NCBI RefSeq assembly: GCF_000496755.2
Contig: NZ_AYKS02000071.1
Span: forward strand, 310,001-374,000
Direction: 5' to 3'
DNA length: 64,000 nucleotides
From: Serratia sp. DD3
Lineage (GTDB): Bacteria; Pseudomonadota; Gammaproteobacteria; Enterobacterales; Enterobacteriaceae
Shown here: positions 1-9,451 of the stretch, piece by piece
Layout: every line of letters starts with the position of its first letter
Position numbering within the stretch: the stretch's first letter is position 1
Position numbers and translations under genes: made by a program
The notes under the pieces: generated by a model
The model's input: only the letters and a program-made list of their open reading frames with translations
Told to the model about the DNA's origin: nothing
Databases searched by the model: none

Positions 1-666
1 CCGGTAACTGTTAATGCCGGATTCACTAATCACAGTCACCCCTGCTGGTACCTGTGGAGCCAGCAAACGGGTACGGTTCAAATCAATGGAGAGATCGCGC
101 AGGTCACGGTTGTTGATGCCAATCACCCTGGCTTCAAGCTGTATGGCACGTTGCAGTTCGTCCTCGCTGATGACTTCAGTCAACACCCCCATATTCAGGC
201 TATGAGCTACGGCGGCCAACTGACAATATTGTTCATCATTTAACACCGACAACATCAGGAGAATGGCATCAGCTTGGTAATAACGGGCCAGAAAGATCTG
301 ATAAGGGTCGATGATAAAGTCTTTGCACAGCACCGGTTGAGTGACGGCTTGGCTCACCAGGGGTAAAAAATCAAAGCTGCCCTGGAAATACTTTTCATCA
401 GTCAGCACCGAGATCGCTGAGGCAAACTCCCGGTAGACCGAAGCGATAGCCACCGGGTCAAAATCCTCACGAATTAATCCCTTGGAAGGGGAGGCTTTTT
501 TGCATTCAAGAATAAAGGCGGTTTTAGGCCCTTGCAATGCCTGATAAAAATTGCGGGTAGTGGGCACCACCTCATGTTGAAAGCTGGACAGTGGTTGCTG
601 TTGGCTACGTGCCGCGACCCATTGCACTTTGTCACGCACAATCTTGTTAAGTACGGTTTCCTGCAT
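1..666 (-). CDS. trpC: Indole-3-glycerol-phosphate synthase, partial (trpC)
   Basis: Tryptophan biosynthesis: closes the indole ring of 1-(2-carboxyphenylamino)-1-deoxyribulose 5-phosphate to give indole-3-glycerol phosphate. Reading starts at ATG 664-666 (MQETVLNKIVRDK...) and stays open for 222 codons to the window edge. Recognisable TrpC segments are ILECKKASPSKGLI (substrate-binding Lys region), LCKDFIIDPYQI and GINNRDL, in the right order for the (beta/alpha)8 barrel. In enterobacteria TrpC is usually fused to TrpF (PRA isomerase); whether it is fused here cannot be seen, because the C-terminal part lies outside the window. The start is only 3 nt after the trpD stop, so it is the fourth structural gene of the trp operon and probably translationally coupled. 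Confidence 0.95.
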   Translation of the reverse strand, partial: MQETVLNKIVRDKVQWVAARSQQQPLSSFQHEVVPTTRNFYQALQGPKTAFILECKKASPSKGLIREDFDPVAIASVYREFASAISVLTDEKYFQGSFDFLPLVSQAVTQPVLCKDFIIDPYQIFLARYYQADAILLMLSVLNDEQYCQLAAVAHSLNMGVLTEVISEDELQRAIQLEARVIGINNRDLRDLSIDLNRTRLLAPQVPAGVTVISESGINSYR

Positions 667-669
667 TAT

Positions 670-1674
670 TTATCCTCTCGCTGCCAAGGCAGTGACAAGC
701 TGGTAAGCTTGCCCACTGTGGAGCATATCTAATGCCTGCTGCGCATTATGCCGCAGGTCTTCCTGTCCGAATAATTTCAGTAACAGTGCTACGTTAGCCG
801 CTACGGCTGCCGCATGAGCGCGCTCACCCTTACCTTGTAATAACCGGCTCAGAATATCACGGTTATCCTCAGGTGTTCCGCCCAGCAGTGCTGACAATGG
901 GTGACTCTCTAAACCAAAAGAACTCGGCGACAATTGATAACTTTCAATTTCGCCATCACGCAGCTCAGCGACATGGGTAGTGGTATGGATTGCCACTTCA
1001 TCCATGCCACCGCCATGAACCACAGCAGCACGTCGGTAACCGAGCACACGCAGCGTCTGGGCAATGGGTAGCACCAGGTCTGGGCTGTAGACACCAATTA
1101 ACGCCAAAGGGGGGCGTGCTGGATTGATCAGTGGACCCAGTACGTTAAACACGGTGCGGGTTTTCAATTGCTGACGAACGGGCATCGCATGGCGAAAACC
1201 GATGTGGTATTGCGGTGCAAACAGGAAGCATACGCCAAGTTCATCCAGCGCCAAGCGTGACTGTTCTGCAGGTAAATTCAGATTGATGCCAAAGGCCGCC
1301 AGTAAATCAGAAGAACCGGAACGGCTGGAAACACTGCGGTTACCATGTTTGGCGATTTTAGCTCCGCAGGCGGCAGCGACAAAGGCACTGGCCGTAGAGA
1401 TATTAATACTGTTGGTGCCATCGCCTCCGGTACCAACAATGTCAGCAAAGTCATAATCTGGTCGTGGAAAGGGGAGCGCATTGGCTAACAATGCTTGCGC
1501 GGCACCGGCAATCTCCTCCGGGCGTTCACCGCGCACTTTCATGCTGATCAGCGCAGCGGCCAATTGGCAATGTTCCAGCTCACCACGCACAATGGCGTTG
1601 AACAGTTGCTGGCTTTCCAACTGATCCATCGTCTCTGAGCGATACAGTTTTTCAAGAATAGGTTGCATAGTCAT
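670..1674 (-). CDS. trpD: Anthranilate phosphoribosyltransferase (trpD)
   Basis: Transfers the phosphoribosyl group of PRPP to anthranilate, the second committed step of tryptophan synthesis, in the cytoplasm. The 334-residue protein carries the family hallmarks: the glycine-rich PRPP motif [15 protein letters not shown] near residue 80, the [15 protein letters not shown] motif about 25 residues later, and [10 protein letters not shown] in the C-terminal half. Unlike in E. coli, where the glutamine amidotransferase TrpG is fused to its N-terminus, it stands as a separate polypeptide, the arrangement of Serratia and Yersinia. Nine nucleotides separate it from the upstream trpG stop and three from the downstream trpC start, so it sits inside the trp operon. 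Confidence 0.97.
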   Translation of the reverse strand: MTMQPILEKLYRSETMDQLESQQLFNAIVRGELEHCQLAAALISMKVRGERPEEIAGAAQALLANALPFPRPDYDFADIVGTGGDGTNSINISTASAFVAAACGAKIAKHGNRSVSSRSGSSDLLAAFGINLNLPAEQSRLALDELGVCFLFAPQYHIGFRHAMPVRQQLKTRTVFNVLGPLINPARPPLALIGVYSPDLVLPIAQTLRVLGYRRAAVVHGGGMDEVAIHTTTHVAELRDGEIESYQLSPSSFGLESHPLSALLGGTPEDNRDILSRLLQGKGERAHAAAVAANVALLLKLFGQEDLRHNAQQALDMLHSGQAYQLVTALAARG

Positions 1675-1683
1675 TTACCTTAA

Positions 1684-2265
1684 TTATTTCGCCAGTACCC
1701 AGGCCAGCGTCTGCTCAAGCAAACGGGCGCCCTGGATAGTCAGAATCGATTCGGGGTGAAATTGAAAACCACATACGCGGTGTTGATCATGGCGAACGGC
1801 CATCACCATGTCACCGAAATGGGCATTGACGGTGAGTTCGGCAGGGAGACGGCTGCCCACCAGTGAATGGTAGCGAGCTACCGGCAGTGGGTTGGGCATG
1901 CCGGTAAACATGCCTGCACCATCGTGTGTGATTGCCGATGCTTTGCCGTGCAGAATCTCACCGGCTTGACCCACATGGCCACCATAAGCCTCCACGATCG
2001 CCTGGTGCCCAAGGCAGATACCAATAATCGGCATTTTCCCGACCAAGCGCTGCAATAACTCTGGCATACAGCCTGCAGCGGCAGGCGTCCCCGGGCCAGG
2101 GGAAAGCAGCAACACCGGGTTTTTCATCTGTTGCAGGCGGTCAATGATGATATCGGCGGCAATCTGGTTGCGATAGATCACCACGTGGTGACCGCTAGCG
2201 CGCAATTGATCAACCAGGTTGTAAGTAAAGGAGTCGACATTATCGAGCAATAGGATATCAGCCAT
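1684..2265 (-). CDS. trpG: Anthranilate synthase glutamine amidotransferase subunit (trpG)
   Basis: Component II of anthranilate synthase: hydrolyses glutamine and channels ammonia to TrpE for conversion of chorismate to anthranilate. The 193-residue protein is a class-I glutamine amidotransferase with the full triad visible: Cys84 in GICLGHQ, and His170 and Glu172 in FQFHPES. The LLSPGPGTP oxyanion loop is near residue 55. Its ATG overlaps the trpE stop by one base (TGATG), which implies coupled, stoichiometric translation of the two subunits. It is free-standing, not fused to trpD, pointing away from Escherichia/Salmonella and towards Serratia/Yersinia relatives. Confidence 0.97.
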   Translation of the reverse strand: MADILLLDNVDSFTYNLVDQLRASGHHVVIYRNQIAADIIIDRLQQMKNPVLLLSPGPGTPAAAGCMPELLQRLVGKMPIIGICLGHQAIVEAYGGHVGQAGEILHGKASAITHDGAGMFTGMPNPLPVARYHSLVGSRLPAELTVNAHFGDMVMAVRHDQHRVCGFQFHPESILTIQGARLLEQTLAWVLAK

Positions 2266-3827
2266 CAGAACACCTCCTTGGCGTGATGTGCGCTGGCAAT
2301 AGCACGTAACACGGCACGCGCCTTATTTCGTGTTTCGTCTGCTTCTGCCTGAGGTACTGAATCCAACACCACGCCAGCGCCGGCTTGCACGGTGGCAATA
2401 CCGTCTTCAACATAGGCCGAACGGATGACGATGCAGGTATCGAGATCGCCGTGAGAGGTAAAATAGCCGACGGCACCACCGTAACTACCACGACGGGTGC
2501 CTTCTGAGGCGGCAATCAATTGCATGGCTCTCACTTTTGGCGCACCACTCAGGGTGCCCATATTCATACAGGCCTGATAGGCATGGAGTACATCAAGGTC
2601 GCCACGCAGTTTGCCGACAACACGAGAAACCAGATGCATGACAAAGGAGTAGCGGTCAACTTGGGTCAGGTCAGCAACATAACGGCTGCCTGGTTCACAA
2701 ATACGAGCCAGATCGTTACGAGCCAGATCCACCAACATCAGGTGCTCTGCCAACTCTTTGTGATCGGTGCGCATTTCCAGTTCAATACGACTATCGAGAT
2801 CCCGATCCAGCGAGCCATCAGCACGGCGTCCACGCGGGCGCGTTCCGGCAATCGGGTAAATTTCGATCTGACGGCTGATGGCGTCGTATTTCAAAGCACT
2901 TTCCGGTGAGGCACCAAACAGGGTGAATTGGTTATCCTGCATAAAGAACATATAGGGACTCGGGTTATTTTCCTTCAGAGTCTGGTAGGCAACCAGCGGA
3001 TTGGGGCAAGGTAACGAGAACCGGCGCGAAGGAACCACCTGAAATATTTCACCATGGCGAATCGCCTGCTGTAGTTTGCTGACGACGGCAGCATACTCTT
3101 CATCACTTTGGTTACAGTGTAACTGCATATCTGCCAGTTTTTGCTGGGGAATAGCGAGAGGCGTCTGTTGCAGTTGCCCCTGAAGTTGTTCAAGGCGCTG
3201 CTGTAAACGTAATGTCTCTACGGGGTCGCCGGTGAAGGCACTGGCTTGCAAACGGGCAACAGCATGTTGATGATCGAGCACCAGCAATGTTTCAGCCAAA
3301 TAAAAGCAGAAATCGGGGCAGTGTTGCTCTTGACGAACCTCTGGCAGCTCTTCAAACCCGGCGACGAGGTCATAGGCGAACAACCCACCGAGCAGCATGG
3401 CTTCACGCTCATCAGCAGGAGTTTCAACCAATGTCAGTATCGCTCGCAGTGCATCAAACACTGACAGTGAACGCAGGCGAGCATCTTCATCTTGCAAGCT
3501 ATCAATGGCTGGGAAGGTCAACTCACGCCCATTAGGCACCACCTTGATCTGCACCACGCGAGGGAGCGCTTGGTCCAATAGTGGCAGCAATGCAGCGCCA
3601 TTGGCTGTCAAGGCTTGCAGATTGACATGACGACCCAAGGCAGTAATGCGTAATGCGCTGTCAACAATCAGCAGACTCTTCAGGTTTTGCTTGCTATCGA
3701 TCTCAGCCGATTCCAATAACAACGTAGCCGGACGAGCCCCACACAACTGATGAAAAATGGCGGTAGGGTCACTCCGGTAACCCGCCTGGGCGGTAAATAG
3801 TTGAAGCTGAGGTTTATTGTTCATCAT
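2265..3827 (-). CDS. trpE: Anthranilate synthase component I (trpE)
   Basis: Converts chorismate plus ammonia (from TrpG) to anthranilate and pyruvate; the first, feedback-inhibited step of tryptophan synthesis. At 520 residues it matches the E. coli length. The N-terminal [11 protein letters not shown] segment corresponds to the LLES motif that binds inhibitory tryptophan, and the chorismate-binding C-terminal half contains [49 protein letters not shown] and the [17 protein letters not shown] tail. It is the first structural gene after the trp leader and attenuator, with 84 nt between the leader stop and its start. Confidence 0.97.
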   Translation of the reverse strand: MMNNKPQLQLFTAQAGYRSDPTAIFHQLCGARPATLLLESAEIDSKQNLKSLLIVDSALRITALGRHVNLQALTANGAALLPLLDQALPRVVQIKVVPNGRELTFPAIDSLQDEDARLRSLSVFDALRAILTLVETPADEREAMLLGGLFAYDLVAGFEELPEVRQEQHCPDFCFYLAETLLVLDHQHAVARLQASAFTGDPVETLRLQQRLEQLQGQLQQTPLAIPQQKLADMQLHCNQSDEEYAAVVSKLQQAIRHGEIFQVVPSRRFSLPCPNPLVAYQTLKENNPSPYMFFMQDNQFTLFGASPESALKYDAISRQIEIYPIAGTRPRGRRADGSLDRDLDSRIELEMRTDHKELAEHLMLVDLARNDLARICEPGSRYVADLTQVDRYSFVMHLVSRVVGKLRGDLDVLHAYQACMNMGTLSGAPKVRAMQLIAASEGTRRGSYGGAVGYFTSHGDLDTCIVIRSAYVEDGIATVQAGAGVVLDSVPQAEADETRNKARAVLRAIASAHHAKEVF

Positions 3828-3850
3828 GGGTCCAGTTAAATCTTGTCCAT

Positions 3851-3876
3851 AAAAAAGCCCGCTACTTTCGGCGGGC
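3851..3876 (-). terminator. trp attenuator terminator
   Basis: On the minus strand, GCCCGC - 8-nt loop - GCGGGC is followed directly by six U residues. It lies between the leader peptide stop (3912) and trpE (3827), exactly where the trp attenuator sits. Tryptophan sufficiency lets the ribosome clear the leader Trp codons and allows this hairpin to form. Confidence 0.9.
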
Positions 3877-3911
3877 CTCGGGAATTTGCAGTGTCAGATG
3901 ACAGGCATGCG

Positions 3912-3974
3912 TTACCACTCAACCCTTGATTGAGATTGACGCCACCAACGAAGAAGAGAAGTTTGCTTAATCAT
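3912..3974 (-). CDS. trpL: trp operon leader peptide (trpL), 20 aa
   Basis: A 20-codon reading frame starting at ATG 3972-3974 and ending in TAA at 3912-3914. It encodes MIKQTSLLRWWRQ... and ends ...RVEW, so it has tandem Trp codons at positions 10-11 and a third Trp as the last sense codon. Its position between the trp promoter and the attenuator hairpin, and the Trp pair, identify it as the sensor of charged tRNA-Trp in transcription attenuation. It is longer than the 14-residue E. coli leader ([14 protein letters not shown]) and shares little beyond WWR. The role of the third Trp at the very end is unclear; a stall there would leave the ribosome further into the leader than in E. coli. Confidence 0.9.
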   Translation of the reverse strand: MIKQTSLLRWWRQSQSRVEW

Positions 3975-4025
3975 TTTATTTGCTCTCTATATCTCATCTA
4001 GACAGGGTTATCACTCCGAACTCGT

Positions 4026-4059
4026 GTACTAGTTAACTAGTTCGCGCATGTAAAGTCAA
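4026..4059 (-). promoter_or_regulatory. trp promoter and TrpR operator
   Basis: Minus-strand promoter with -35 TTGACT (4054-4059), a 17-bp spacer and -10 TTAACT (4031-4036). The -10 is embedded in the palindrome GTACTAGTTAACTAGTTC, which is nearly identical to the E. coli trp operator. TrpR with bound tryptophan should therefore block RNA polymerase directly. Confidence 0.93.
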
Positions 4060-4149
4060 GTGTATTTCCATCCAATTCTTAGTCATTGAATGGTGCAAAT
4101 GGGTAGCGAACTCAATAAGGTGACAAAAATGGGGGATATAGAAAAAGAA

Positions 4150-4170
4150 AACGGCCCGTAGAGGGCCGTT
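4150..4170 (-). terminator. adhE terminator
   Basis: Inverted repeat AACGGCCC / GGGCCGTT with a 5-nt loop, 29 nt past the adhE stop on the minus strand, followed by a U-rich stretch (TTTCTTTTTC). It separates adhE transcription from the trp promoter about 90 bp further on. Confidence 0.85.
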
Positions 4171-4198
4171 GGTGATTCAGAACTATTTCGCTAGCCGA

Positions 4199-6871
4199 TT
4201 ATTTCTTTGACTTTTTTTCCGCTTTGGCGGCAACAGGGGCAGCAACCACAGTATCTTCTAGTGCTTCGCTGAATGCGTGGCCATAGTAGGTATCCATCAA
4301 GATTTGCTTGAGTTCAGCAATCAACGGATAGCGTGGGTTAGCACCGGTACATTGGTCATCAAACGCATCTTCAGAGAGTTTGTCGACTTTTGCCAGGAAA
4401 TCAACTTCTGGTACACCGGCGTCACGGATTGAAGCAGGGATGCCCAGTTCAGTTTTAATCTCATCCAACCACTTCAGCAGTTTTTCAATTTTCTGAGCGG
4501 TACGGTCACCGGCAGCACTTAACCCCAGATGATCAGCGATTTCAGCATAACGACGACGCGCTTGTGGCCGGTCATACTGGCTGAATGCAGTCTGCTTGGT
4601 TGGGTTGTCGTTTGCGTTATAACGGATAACGTTAGCGATCAACATGGCGTTAGCCAGACCGTGTGGGATATGGAACTCTGAACCCAGTTTGTGCGCCATT
4701 GAGTGACACACACCCAAGAAGGCGTTGGCAAATGCAATACCCGCGATGGTGGCAGCGTTATGCACACGTTCACGGGCAACCGGGTTCTTGGCACCGTCTC
4801 TATAGCTGGCTGGCAGATACTCTTTCAGTAATTTCAGTGCTTGCAGTGCCTGACCGTCTGAGTATTCGTTTGCCAGTACCGAAACGTAAGCTTCCAGTGC
4901 GTGAGTTACCGCATCCAGGCCACCATAGGCACACAGGGATTTAGGCATGTTCATCACCAGATTGGCATCGACAATGGCCATATCAGGGGTCAGCGCATAG
5001 TCAGCCAATGGGTATTTCTGACCGGTAGCATCATCGGTCACCACTGCAAATGGGGTGACTTCTGAACCGGTACCGGAGGTGGTGGTGACCGCGATCATCT
5101 TCGCTTTCACACCCATTTTCGGGAATTTGTAGATACGCTTACGGATGTCCATAAAGCGCAGTGCTAAATCTTCAAAATGGGTTTCCGGATGTTCATACAG
5201 CACCCACATGATTTTGGCTGCATCCATTGGTGAACCACCACCCAGCGCGATGATGACATCGGGCTTGAAGGAGTTCATCTGCTCAGCACCTTTGCGCACG
5301 ATGCTCAGTGTTGGGTCAGCTTCCACCTCAAAGAACACTTCTGTTTCAATGCCATGAGATTTCAGCACTTTGGTGATCTGATCTGCATAACCATTATTGA
5401 ACAGGTAGCGGTCGGTGACGATAAAGGCGCGTTTTGCCCCATCGCTAGCCACTTCTTCCAGCGCGATAGGCAATGAACCCCGGCGGAAGTAAATTGATTT
5501 AGGAAGTTTGTGCCACAACATGTTTTCTGCTCGTTTCGCTACAGTTTTCTTGTTGATCAAGTGTTTTGGACCGACGTTTTCAGAGATGGAGTTACCCCCC
5601 CATGAACCACAGCCCAGCGTTAGTGATGGCGCGAGTTTAAAGTTGTACAGGTCACCGATACCCCCTTGAGATGCTGGGGTATTCACCAGAATACGTGCGG
5701 TCTTCATTTTGTCGCCGAAGAACTCAACACGCTCGGTTTGGTTGTCTTGGTCGGTATACAGGCAAGAGGTGTGGCCGATCCCGCCCATCGCGACCAGTTT
5801 TTCGGCTTTGCTGACGGCATCGGCAAAGTCTTTGGCACGGTACATAGCCAGAGTGGGTGACAGTTTTTCATGAGCAAATGGCTCAGTTTCGTCAACCACT
5901 TTGACTTCACCAATCAGGATCTTGGTATTGGCAGGGACTTGGATACCCGCCATTTCAGCGATCTTAGGTGCAGACTGACCCACGATAGCCGCATTCAGGC
6001 CACCATTTTTCAGGATAATATCTTGTACCGCTTTCAGCTCTTTACCCTGCAGCATATAGCCGCCGTGGGAAGCAAAACGCTCACGAACAGCATCATAGGC
6101 TGAATCAACGACGATTACTGACTGTTCAGAAGCACAGATAACACCGTTATCAAAGGTTTTTGACATCAGGATAGACGCCACAGCGCGTTTGATATCGGCC
6201 GTTTCATCGATGACTACCGGGGTATTACCGGCACCAACACCGATAGCAGGTTTACCTGAGCTATAAGCGGCTTTAACCATGCCTGGGCCACCGGTGGCCA
6301 GGATAAGGTTGATGTCAGGGTGGTGCATTAATTGGTTGGACAAGTCAACGGTAGGTTGGTCAATCCAGCCAATAATATCCTTGGGGGCACCAGCAGCAAT
6401 GGCGGCTTGTAGCACGATATCTGCCGCTTTGTTGGTGGCGTTCTTGGCACGTGGATGTGGCGAGAAGATGATACCGTTACGGGTTTTCAGGCTGATCAGC
6501 GCTTTAAAGATGGCCGTTGATGTCGGGTTGGTGGTGGGGACAATACCGCACAGTAGACCAATAGGCTCGGCGATGGTGATGGTACCGAAAGTATCATCTT
6601 CTGAAAGGATGCCGCAGGTCTTTTCATCTTTATAAGCGTTATAGATATATTCTGAAGCAAAATGGTTTTTGATCACCTTGTCTTCAATAATACCCATACC
6701 GGATTCTTCAACGGCCATTTTAGCCAGAGGAATACGGGCATCAGCAGCGGCGAGGGCCGCAGCGCGGAAAATATTGTCAACTTGCTCTTGTGAGTAGTTG
6801 GCATATTCACGCTGGGCTTTTTTGACACGCGCGACTAGCTCGTTTAGTTCAGCAACATTCGTTACAGCCAT
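4199..6871 (-). CDS. adhE: Bifunctional aldehyde/alcohol dehydrogenase (adhE)
   Basis: Fermentative enzyme that reduces acetyl-CoA to acetaldehyde and then to ethanol with two NADH, regenerating NAD+ in anaerobic growth; it assembles into spirosomes. The 890 residues (E. coli 891) comprise an N-terminal CoA-acylating aldehyde dehydrogenase (about 1-440; catalytic Cys in DNGVICASEQS) and a C-terminal iron-dependent alcohol dehydrogenase (about 450-870; TTTSGTGSEVTPF, GGLDAVTHALEAYVS and the His-rich CHSMAHKLGSEFHIPHG metal site). The C-terminus ends in a Lys/Ala-rich tail. Starts at ATG with GGAGAG upstream. Upstream lies the divergent ychE, as in E. coli, but its downstream neighbour is the trp operon, which is not the E. 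coli arrangement. Confidence 0.98.
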   Translation of the reverse strand: MAVTNVAELNELVARVKKAQREYANYSQEQVDNIFRAAALAAADARIPLAKMAVEESGMGIIEDKVIKNHFASEYIYNAYKDEKTCGILSEDDTFGTITIAEPIGLLCGIVPTTNPTSTAIFKALISLKTRNGIIFSPHPRAKNATNKAADIVLQAAIAAGAPKDIIGWIDQPTVDLSNQLMHHPDINLILATGGPGMVKAAYSSGKPAIGVGAGNTPVVIDETADIKRAVASILMSKTFDNGVICASEQSVIVVDSAYDAVRERFASHGGYMLQGKELKAVQDIILKNGGLNAAIVGQSAPKIAEMAGIQVPANTKILIGEVKVVDETEPFAHEKLSPTLAMYRAKDFADAVSKAEKLVAMGGIGHTSCLYTDQDNQTERVEFFGDKMKTARILVNTPASQGGIGDLYNFKLAPSLTLGCGSWGGNSISENVGPKHLINKKTVAKRAENMLWHKLPKSIYFRRGSLPIALEEVASDGAKRAFIVTDRYLFNNGYADQITKVLKSHGIETEVFFEVEADPTLSIVRKGAEQMNSFKPDVIIALGGGSPMDAAKIMWVLYEHPETHFEDLALRFMDIRKRIYKFPKMGVKAKMIAVTTTSGTGSEVTPFAVVTDDATGQKYPLADYALTPDMAIVDANLVMNMPKSLCAYGGLDAVTHALEAYVSVLANEYSDGQALQALKLLKEYLPASYRDGAKNPVARERVHNAATIAGIAFANAFLGVCHSMAHKLGSEFHIPHGLANAMLIANVIRYNANDNPTKQTAFSQYDRPQARRRYAEIADHLGLSAAGDRTAQKIEKLLKWLDEIKTELGIPASIRDAGVPEVDFLAKVDKLSEDAFDDQCTGANPRYPLIAELKQILMDTYYGHAFSEALEDTVVAAPVAAKAEKKSKK

Positions 6872-7483
6872 AATGCTCTCCTGATAAATGTTAAACTCTT
6901 TCAGTAAATAAGCCGTTTGAGTGTCAAGTCCCGATTCTGCATCGACCTGCCATCTTCAACGTTGCGGAAAGTGTGGGTTGAAAAACACCTTACCACCACG
7001 CATCCTGCTGATTTACTTAAAGAGCTTTACCAAGTGCAAGATTTGGTAGCAGGCTACTTTAAGAAGAGAGAGACAACATAGGGTGGTTTATCAGCCCGGT
7101 TACTCCCTTATTATTATGGTTAAGAGCTTAACGATTCTTGAGTGGTAATTTTGTGACATGCATCATAAAAATAGGATGCTGACACCTTTCAGCTATTGTT
7201 TATTGAGAACTATTTTCAATAACAAGTAGATTGTTGAATTATTTATGACAAGACATAAAGAATAGCATATGTTTTTAACAAGGCATTATCATATGCAACA
7301 TTCTAGCTCACCGACATTTCGCTAATTAAGCGCTTGTCACTGGCATTGATTTCTAATGGCAGAGGAAAAGTCGCTCGATATAGTGAAAAATGCTACGTGA
7401 GTGGATGGATTACCTAACTCAATTCTATTACATTAGCGCTCATTAGAGCGTCTCTCTTTATAGCTAGCAATGCGGAGTTTTTT
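6872..7483. promoter_or_regulatory. Divergent adhE / ychE control region
   Basis: 612 bp without an accepted gene, AT-rich, between two divergent genes. Candidate sites seen: TGTGA-N6-TCATA at 7152-7167 (CRP/FNR-like) and a near-palindrome with ATTGA/TTCAAT arms at about 7203-7221. A plus-strand frame is open from 6908 to the TAG at 7079-7081 and reads like a protein tail (LRKVWVEKHL..., LLKELYQVQDLVAG), but has no ATG or clear ribosome site; it may be a degenerate remnant or chance. adhE control regions are long in E. coli, so the length is not itself unusual. Confidence 0.5.
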
Positions 7484-8128
7484 GTGGGCCAATCTCTGTT
7501 CGATTTATCCGTCTACATCAAGTTTTTTGTTGGTCTGTTTGCGCTGGTAAACCCAGTCGGTATCTTGCCGGTATTTATCAGTATGACCAGCTATCAGGCG
7601 GAGGCGGGGCGCAATAAGACTAACCTGACAGCTAACCTGTCGGTGGCGATCATCTTGTGGACTTCGCTGTTTTTAGGTGAGGCCATCTTACGTGCTTTCG
7701 GCATCTCTATTGATTCATTCCGTATTGCTGGTGGGATCCTGGTGGTGACCATTGCCATGTCGATGATCAGCGGTAAGCTAGGGGAAGACAAACAGAATAA
7801 ACAGGAAAAATCAGAGAGTTCCGTCCGCGAAAATGTCGGTGTGGTGCCTTTAGCATTACCTTTGATGGCCGGGCCAGGGGCAATCAGTTCCACAATCGTC
7901 TGGAGTTCTCGTTATCACAGTTGGCAGAATCTGTTAGGTTTTTCGCTGGCGGTTGCCTTGTTTGCTTTTTGCTGTTGGCTGTTGTTTCGCGCAGCCCCGC
8001 TGTTGGTACGTTTGTTGGGGCAAACCGGGATTAACGTGGTGACACGTATCATGGGGTTATTATTGATGGCTCTGGGTATTGAATTTATCGTGACCGGCAT
8101 GAGAACTCTGTTCCCTGGGTTACTATAA
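7484..8128 (+). CDS. ychE: MarC/YchE family inner-membrane protein
   Basis: Inner-membrane protein of the MarC family with no established transport substrate. The 214 residues match E. coli YchE almost throughout: six hydrophobic segments, the ALVNPVGILPVFISMTSYQ motif in the first membrane segment, and the PLALPLMAGPGAISSTIVW signature in the middle. A GTG start at 7484 is chosen because a GGAG ribosome site lies 7 nt upstream and the N-terminus then aligns with the family. It is divergent from adhE, as in E. coli. In E. coli the oppABCDF operon follows; here an IS element and tna genes follow instead. Confidence 0.93.
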   Translation: MGQSLFDLSVYIKFFVGLFALVNPVGILPVFISMTSYQAEAGRNKTNLTANLSVAIILWTSLFLGEAILRAFGISIDSFRIAGGILVVTIAMSMISGKLGEDKQNKQEKSESSVRENVGVVPLALPLMAGPGAISSTIVWSSRYHSWQNLLGFSLAVALFAFCCWLLFRAAPLLVRLLGQTGINVVTRIMGLLLMALGIEFIVTGMRTLFPGLL

Positions 8129-8570
8129 ATCTTAGAAAGTAGATTTATTTTTATTCAGATTGCGCGGATTTCGCCGTGGAGGAGGAGAGGGGATAGAGCG
8201 GGTTATTATTCTATCCTCTTGTGAAGGCCAGTGTTTTTATTTGACTGGTTTCGCTATTTTTCCAATTTATCATTGCTATGCTGCTTGTTTGTTCAATTCT
8301 TGTCTGCCGACCTATCTGGTTATTTTCACCACCACAATGTCAACGCTGTTGCTAATTTATCCATACAATTCTGCAAGGGTTGTCTCGGTTTCATTCAGAT
8401 GTTATTAGTGATTAATAATCTTAGATCAAGTGATCATTTGTTACTTGTTGATTAATTGAAAATATTTTGCAATTTATTTGTTATCTTGGCATGGCCTGAC
8501 GAAAGGGGATTGATAGTTGACTGTGCTAATCACAATGTTAATTAATCTTTAAAATAAGCATAAAAATTAG
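8129..8570 (+). other. AT-rich intergenic stretch ending at the IS
   Basis: About 440 bp between ychE and the insertion sequence. Several short frames are open but none resembles a known protein. In related genomes this position is the upstream region of oppA, so it may be an orphaned opp leader/promoter cut off by the IS or an adjacent rearrangement; that is inference. Confidence 0.4.
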
Positions 8571-9448
8571 GGGCTGTTGATCTTTCGTGGTGGATTATTA
8601 GGCGGCATGAAGGACTGGTATAATTACTTTCGCCAAAAACTAACCACGACAGCCCAACATGCCAAGAACGATATTAACAGATGAATACTGGTCAAAGCTA
8701 ATCCGCTTGATGCTGAGAACGGGTCGTGTCTATGACAAGCCGGAACACAGAAATACTTTAGAAGGGATTTTGTATCGAATGCGGGTTGGCTGCCCTTGGC
8801 GTGATGTTCCAGACGCTTTTGGACATTGGAGTGCCATCTACCGCCGGTTTAACTTGTGGTCAAAGAAAGGCATTCTTATGCAGCTCTTTGTCGAGCTTAG
8901 GCAATTAGCTGATTTAGAATGGGAATTTATAGACGGTAGCATTGTTAAAGCCCATCAACATGCGACAGGCGCTTGCTCTGAAGGCAAAGAGTCTATAGGA
9001 AAAAGCCGTGGTGGCAACACGACGAAAATCCATATGGCTGTTGATAGTTGTGGCTTACCGATAGATTTCATTGTTACGGGCGGTGAGGTTCATGACAGTA
9101 AAGCTGCCCCGGAATTGCTTGATAGGTTGCCAGATGCAGAGCATGTTATTGCTGATCGGGGTTATGACAGTGAGAAAATCCGTGAGCAGGTTCGGCAGAA
9201 AAGGGGAATCCCGACCATACCCCGCAAACGGAACTCAAAGATTGGGAATGGCGAGATTGACTGGTGTTTGTACAAGTATCGCCACCTTGTAGAGAATGCA
9301 TTTGCCAGGTTAAAGCATTACCGCTCAGTAGCAACAAGGTACGATAAGTTAGCCCGGAATTACGCAAGTACGCTGGCTTTGGCTTGTTGCCTCATGTGGC
9401 TGCCAATGTGGATTGGCTGAATGATGAACAGCAAAGATCAACAAGCCC
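8571..9448 (+). mobile_element. IS5-family insertion sequence (IS427-like), complete
   Basis: About 878 bp bounded by imperfect inverted repeats: left GGGCTGTTGATCTTT, right (inward) GGGCTTGTTGATCTTT. The 3-bp sequence TAG flanks both ends (8568-8570 and 9449-9451), consistent with a target duplication. It carries one complete transposase gene. Ends, duplication and open frame are all intact, suggesting a recent, potentially active copy. Confidence 0.85.
8659..9420 (+). CDS. IS5-family DDE transposase
   Basis: 253-residue transposase filling most of the IS. The N-terminal half has the IS5/IS1031 pattern (LEGILYRMRVGCPWRDVP, WSAIYRRFNLW). The DDE catalytic residues are visible as Asp92 (FIDGSIVKAHQ), Asp166 (VIADRGYD) and Glu212 (HLVENAFARLK). 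No frameshift or internal stop is seen, unlike IS groups that need programmed frameshifting, so transposase can be made from a single frame. The start ATG lies about 88 bp inside the left inverted repeat. Confidence 0.95.
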   Translation: MPRTILTDEYWSKLIRLMLRTGRVYDKPEHRNTLEGILYRMRVGCPWRDVPDAFGHWSAIYRRFNLWSKKGILMQLFVELRQLADLEWEFIDGSIVKAHQHATGACSEGKESIGKSRGGNTTKIHMAVDSCGLPIDFIVTGGEVHDSKAAPELLDRLPDAEHVIADRGYDSEKIREQVRQKRGIPTIPRKRNSKIGNGEIDWCLYKYRHLVENAFARLKHYRSVATRYDKLARNYASTLALACCLMWLPMWIG

Positions 9449-9451
9449 TAG

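Noticed and set aside
6908..7081. Start-less frame upstream of adhE as a gene remnant
   Set aside because: Protein-like composition but no start or ribosome site, and it lies in the presumed adhE control region.
8160..8455. Overlapping short frames downstream of ychE as genes
   Set aside because: Two overlapping frames of similar length in AT-rich DNA without ribosome sites or recognisable motifs.
9146..9367. Minus-strand frame inside the IS
   Set aside because: Shadow of the transposase gene in another frame.
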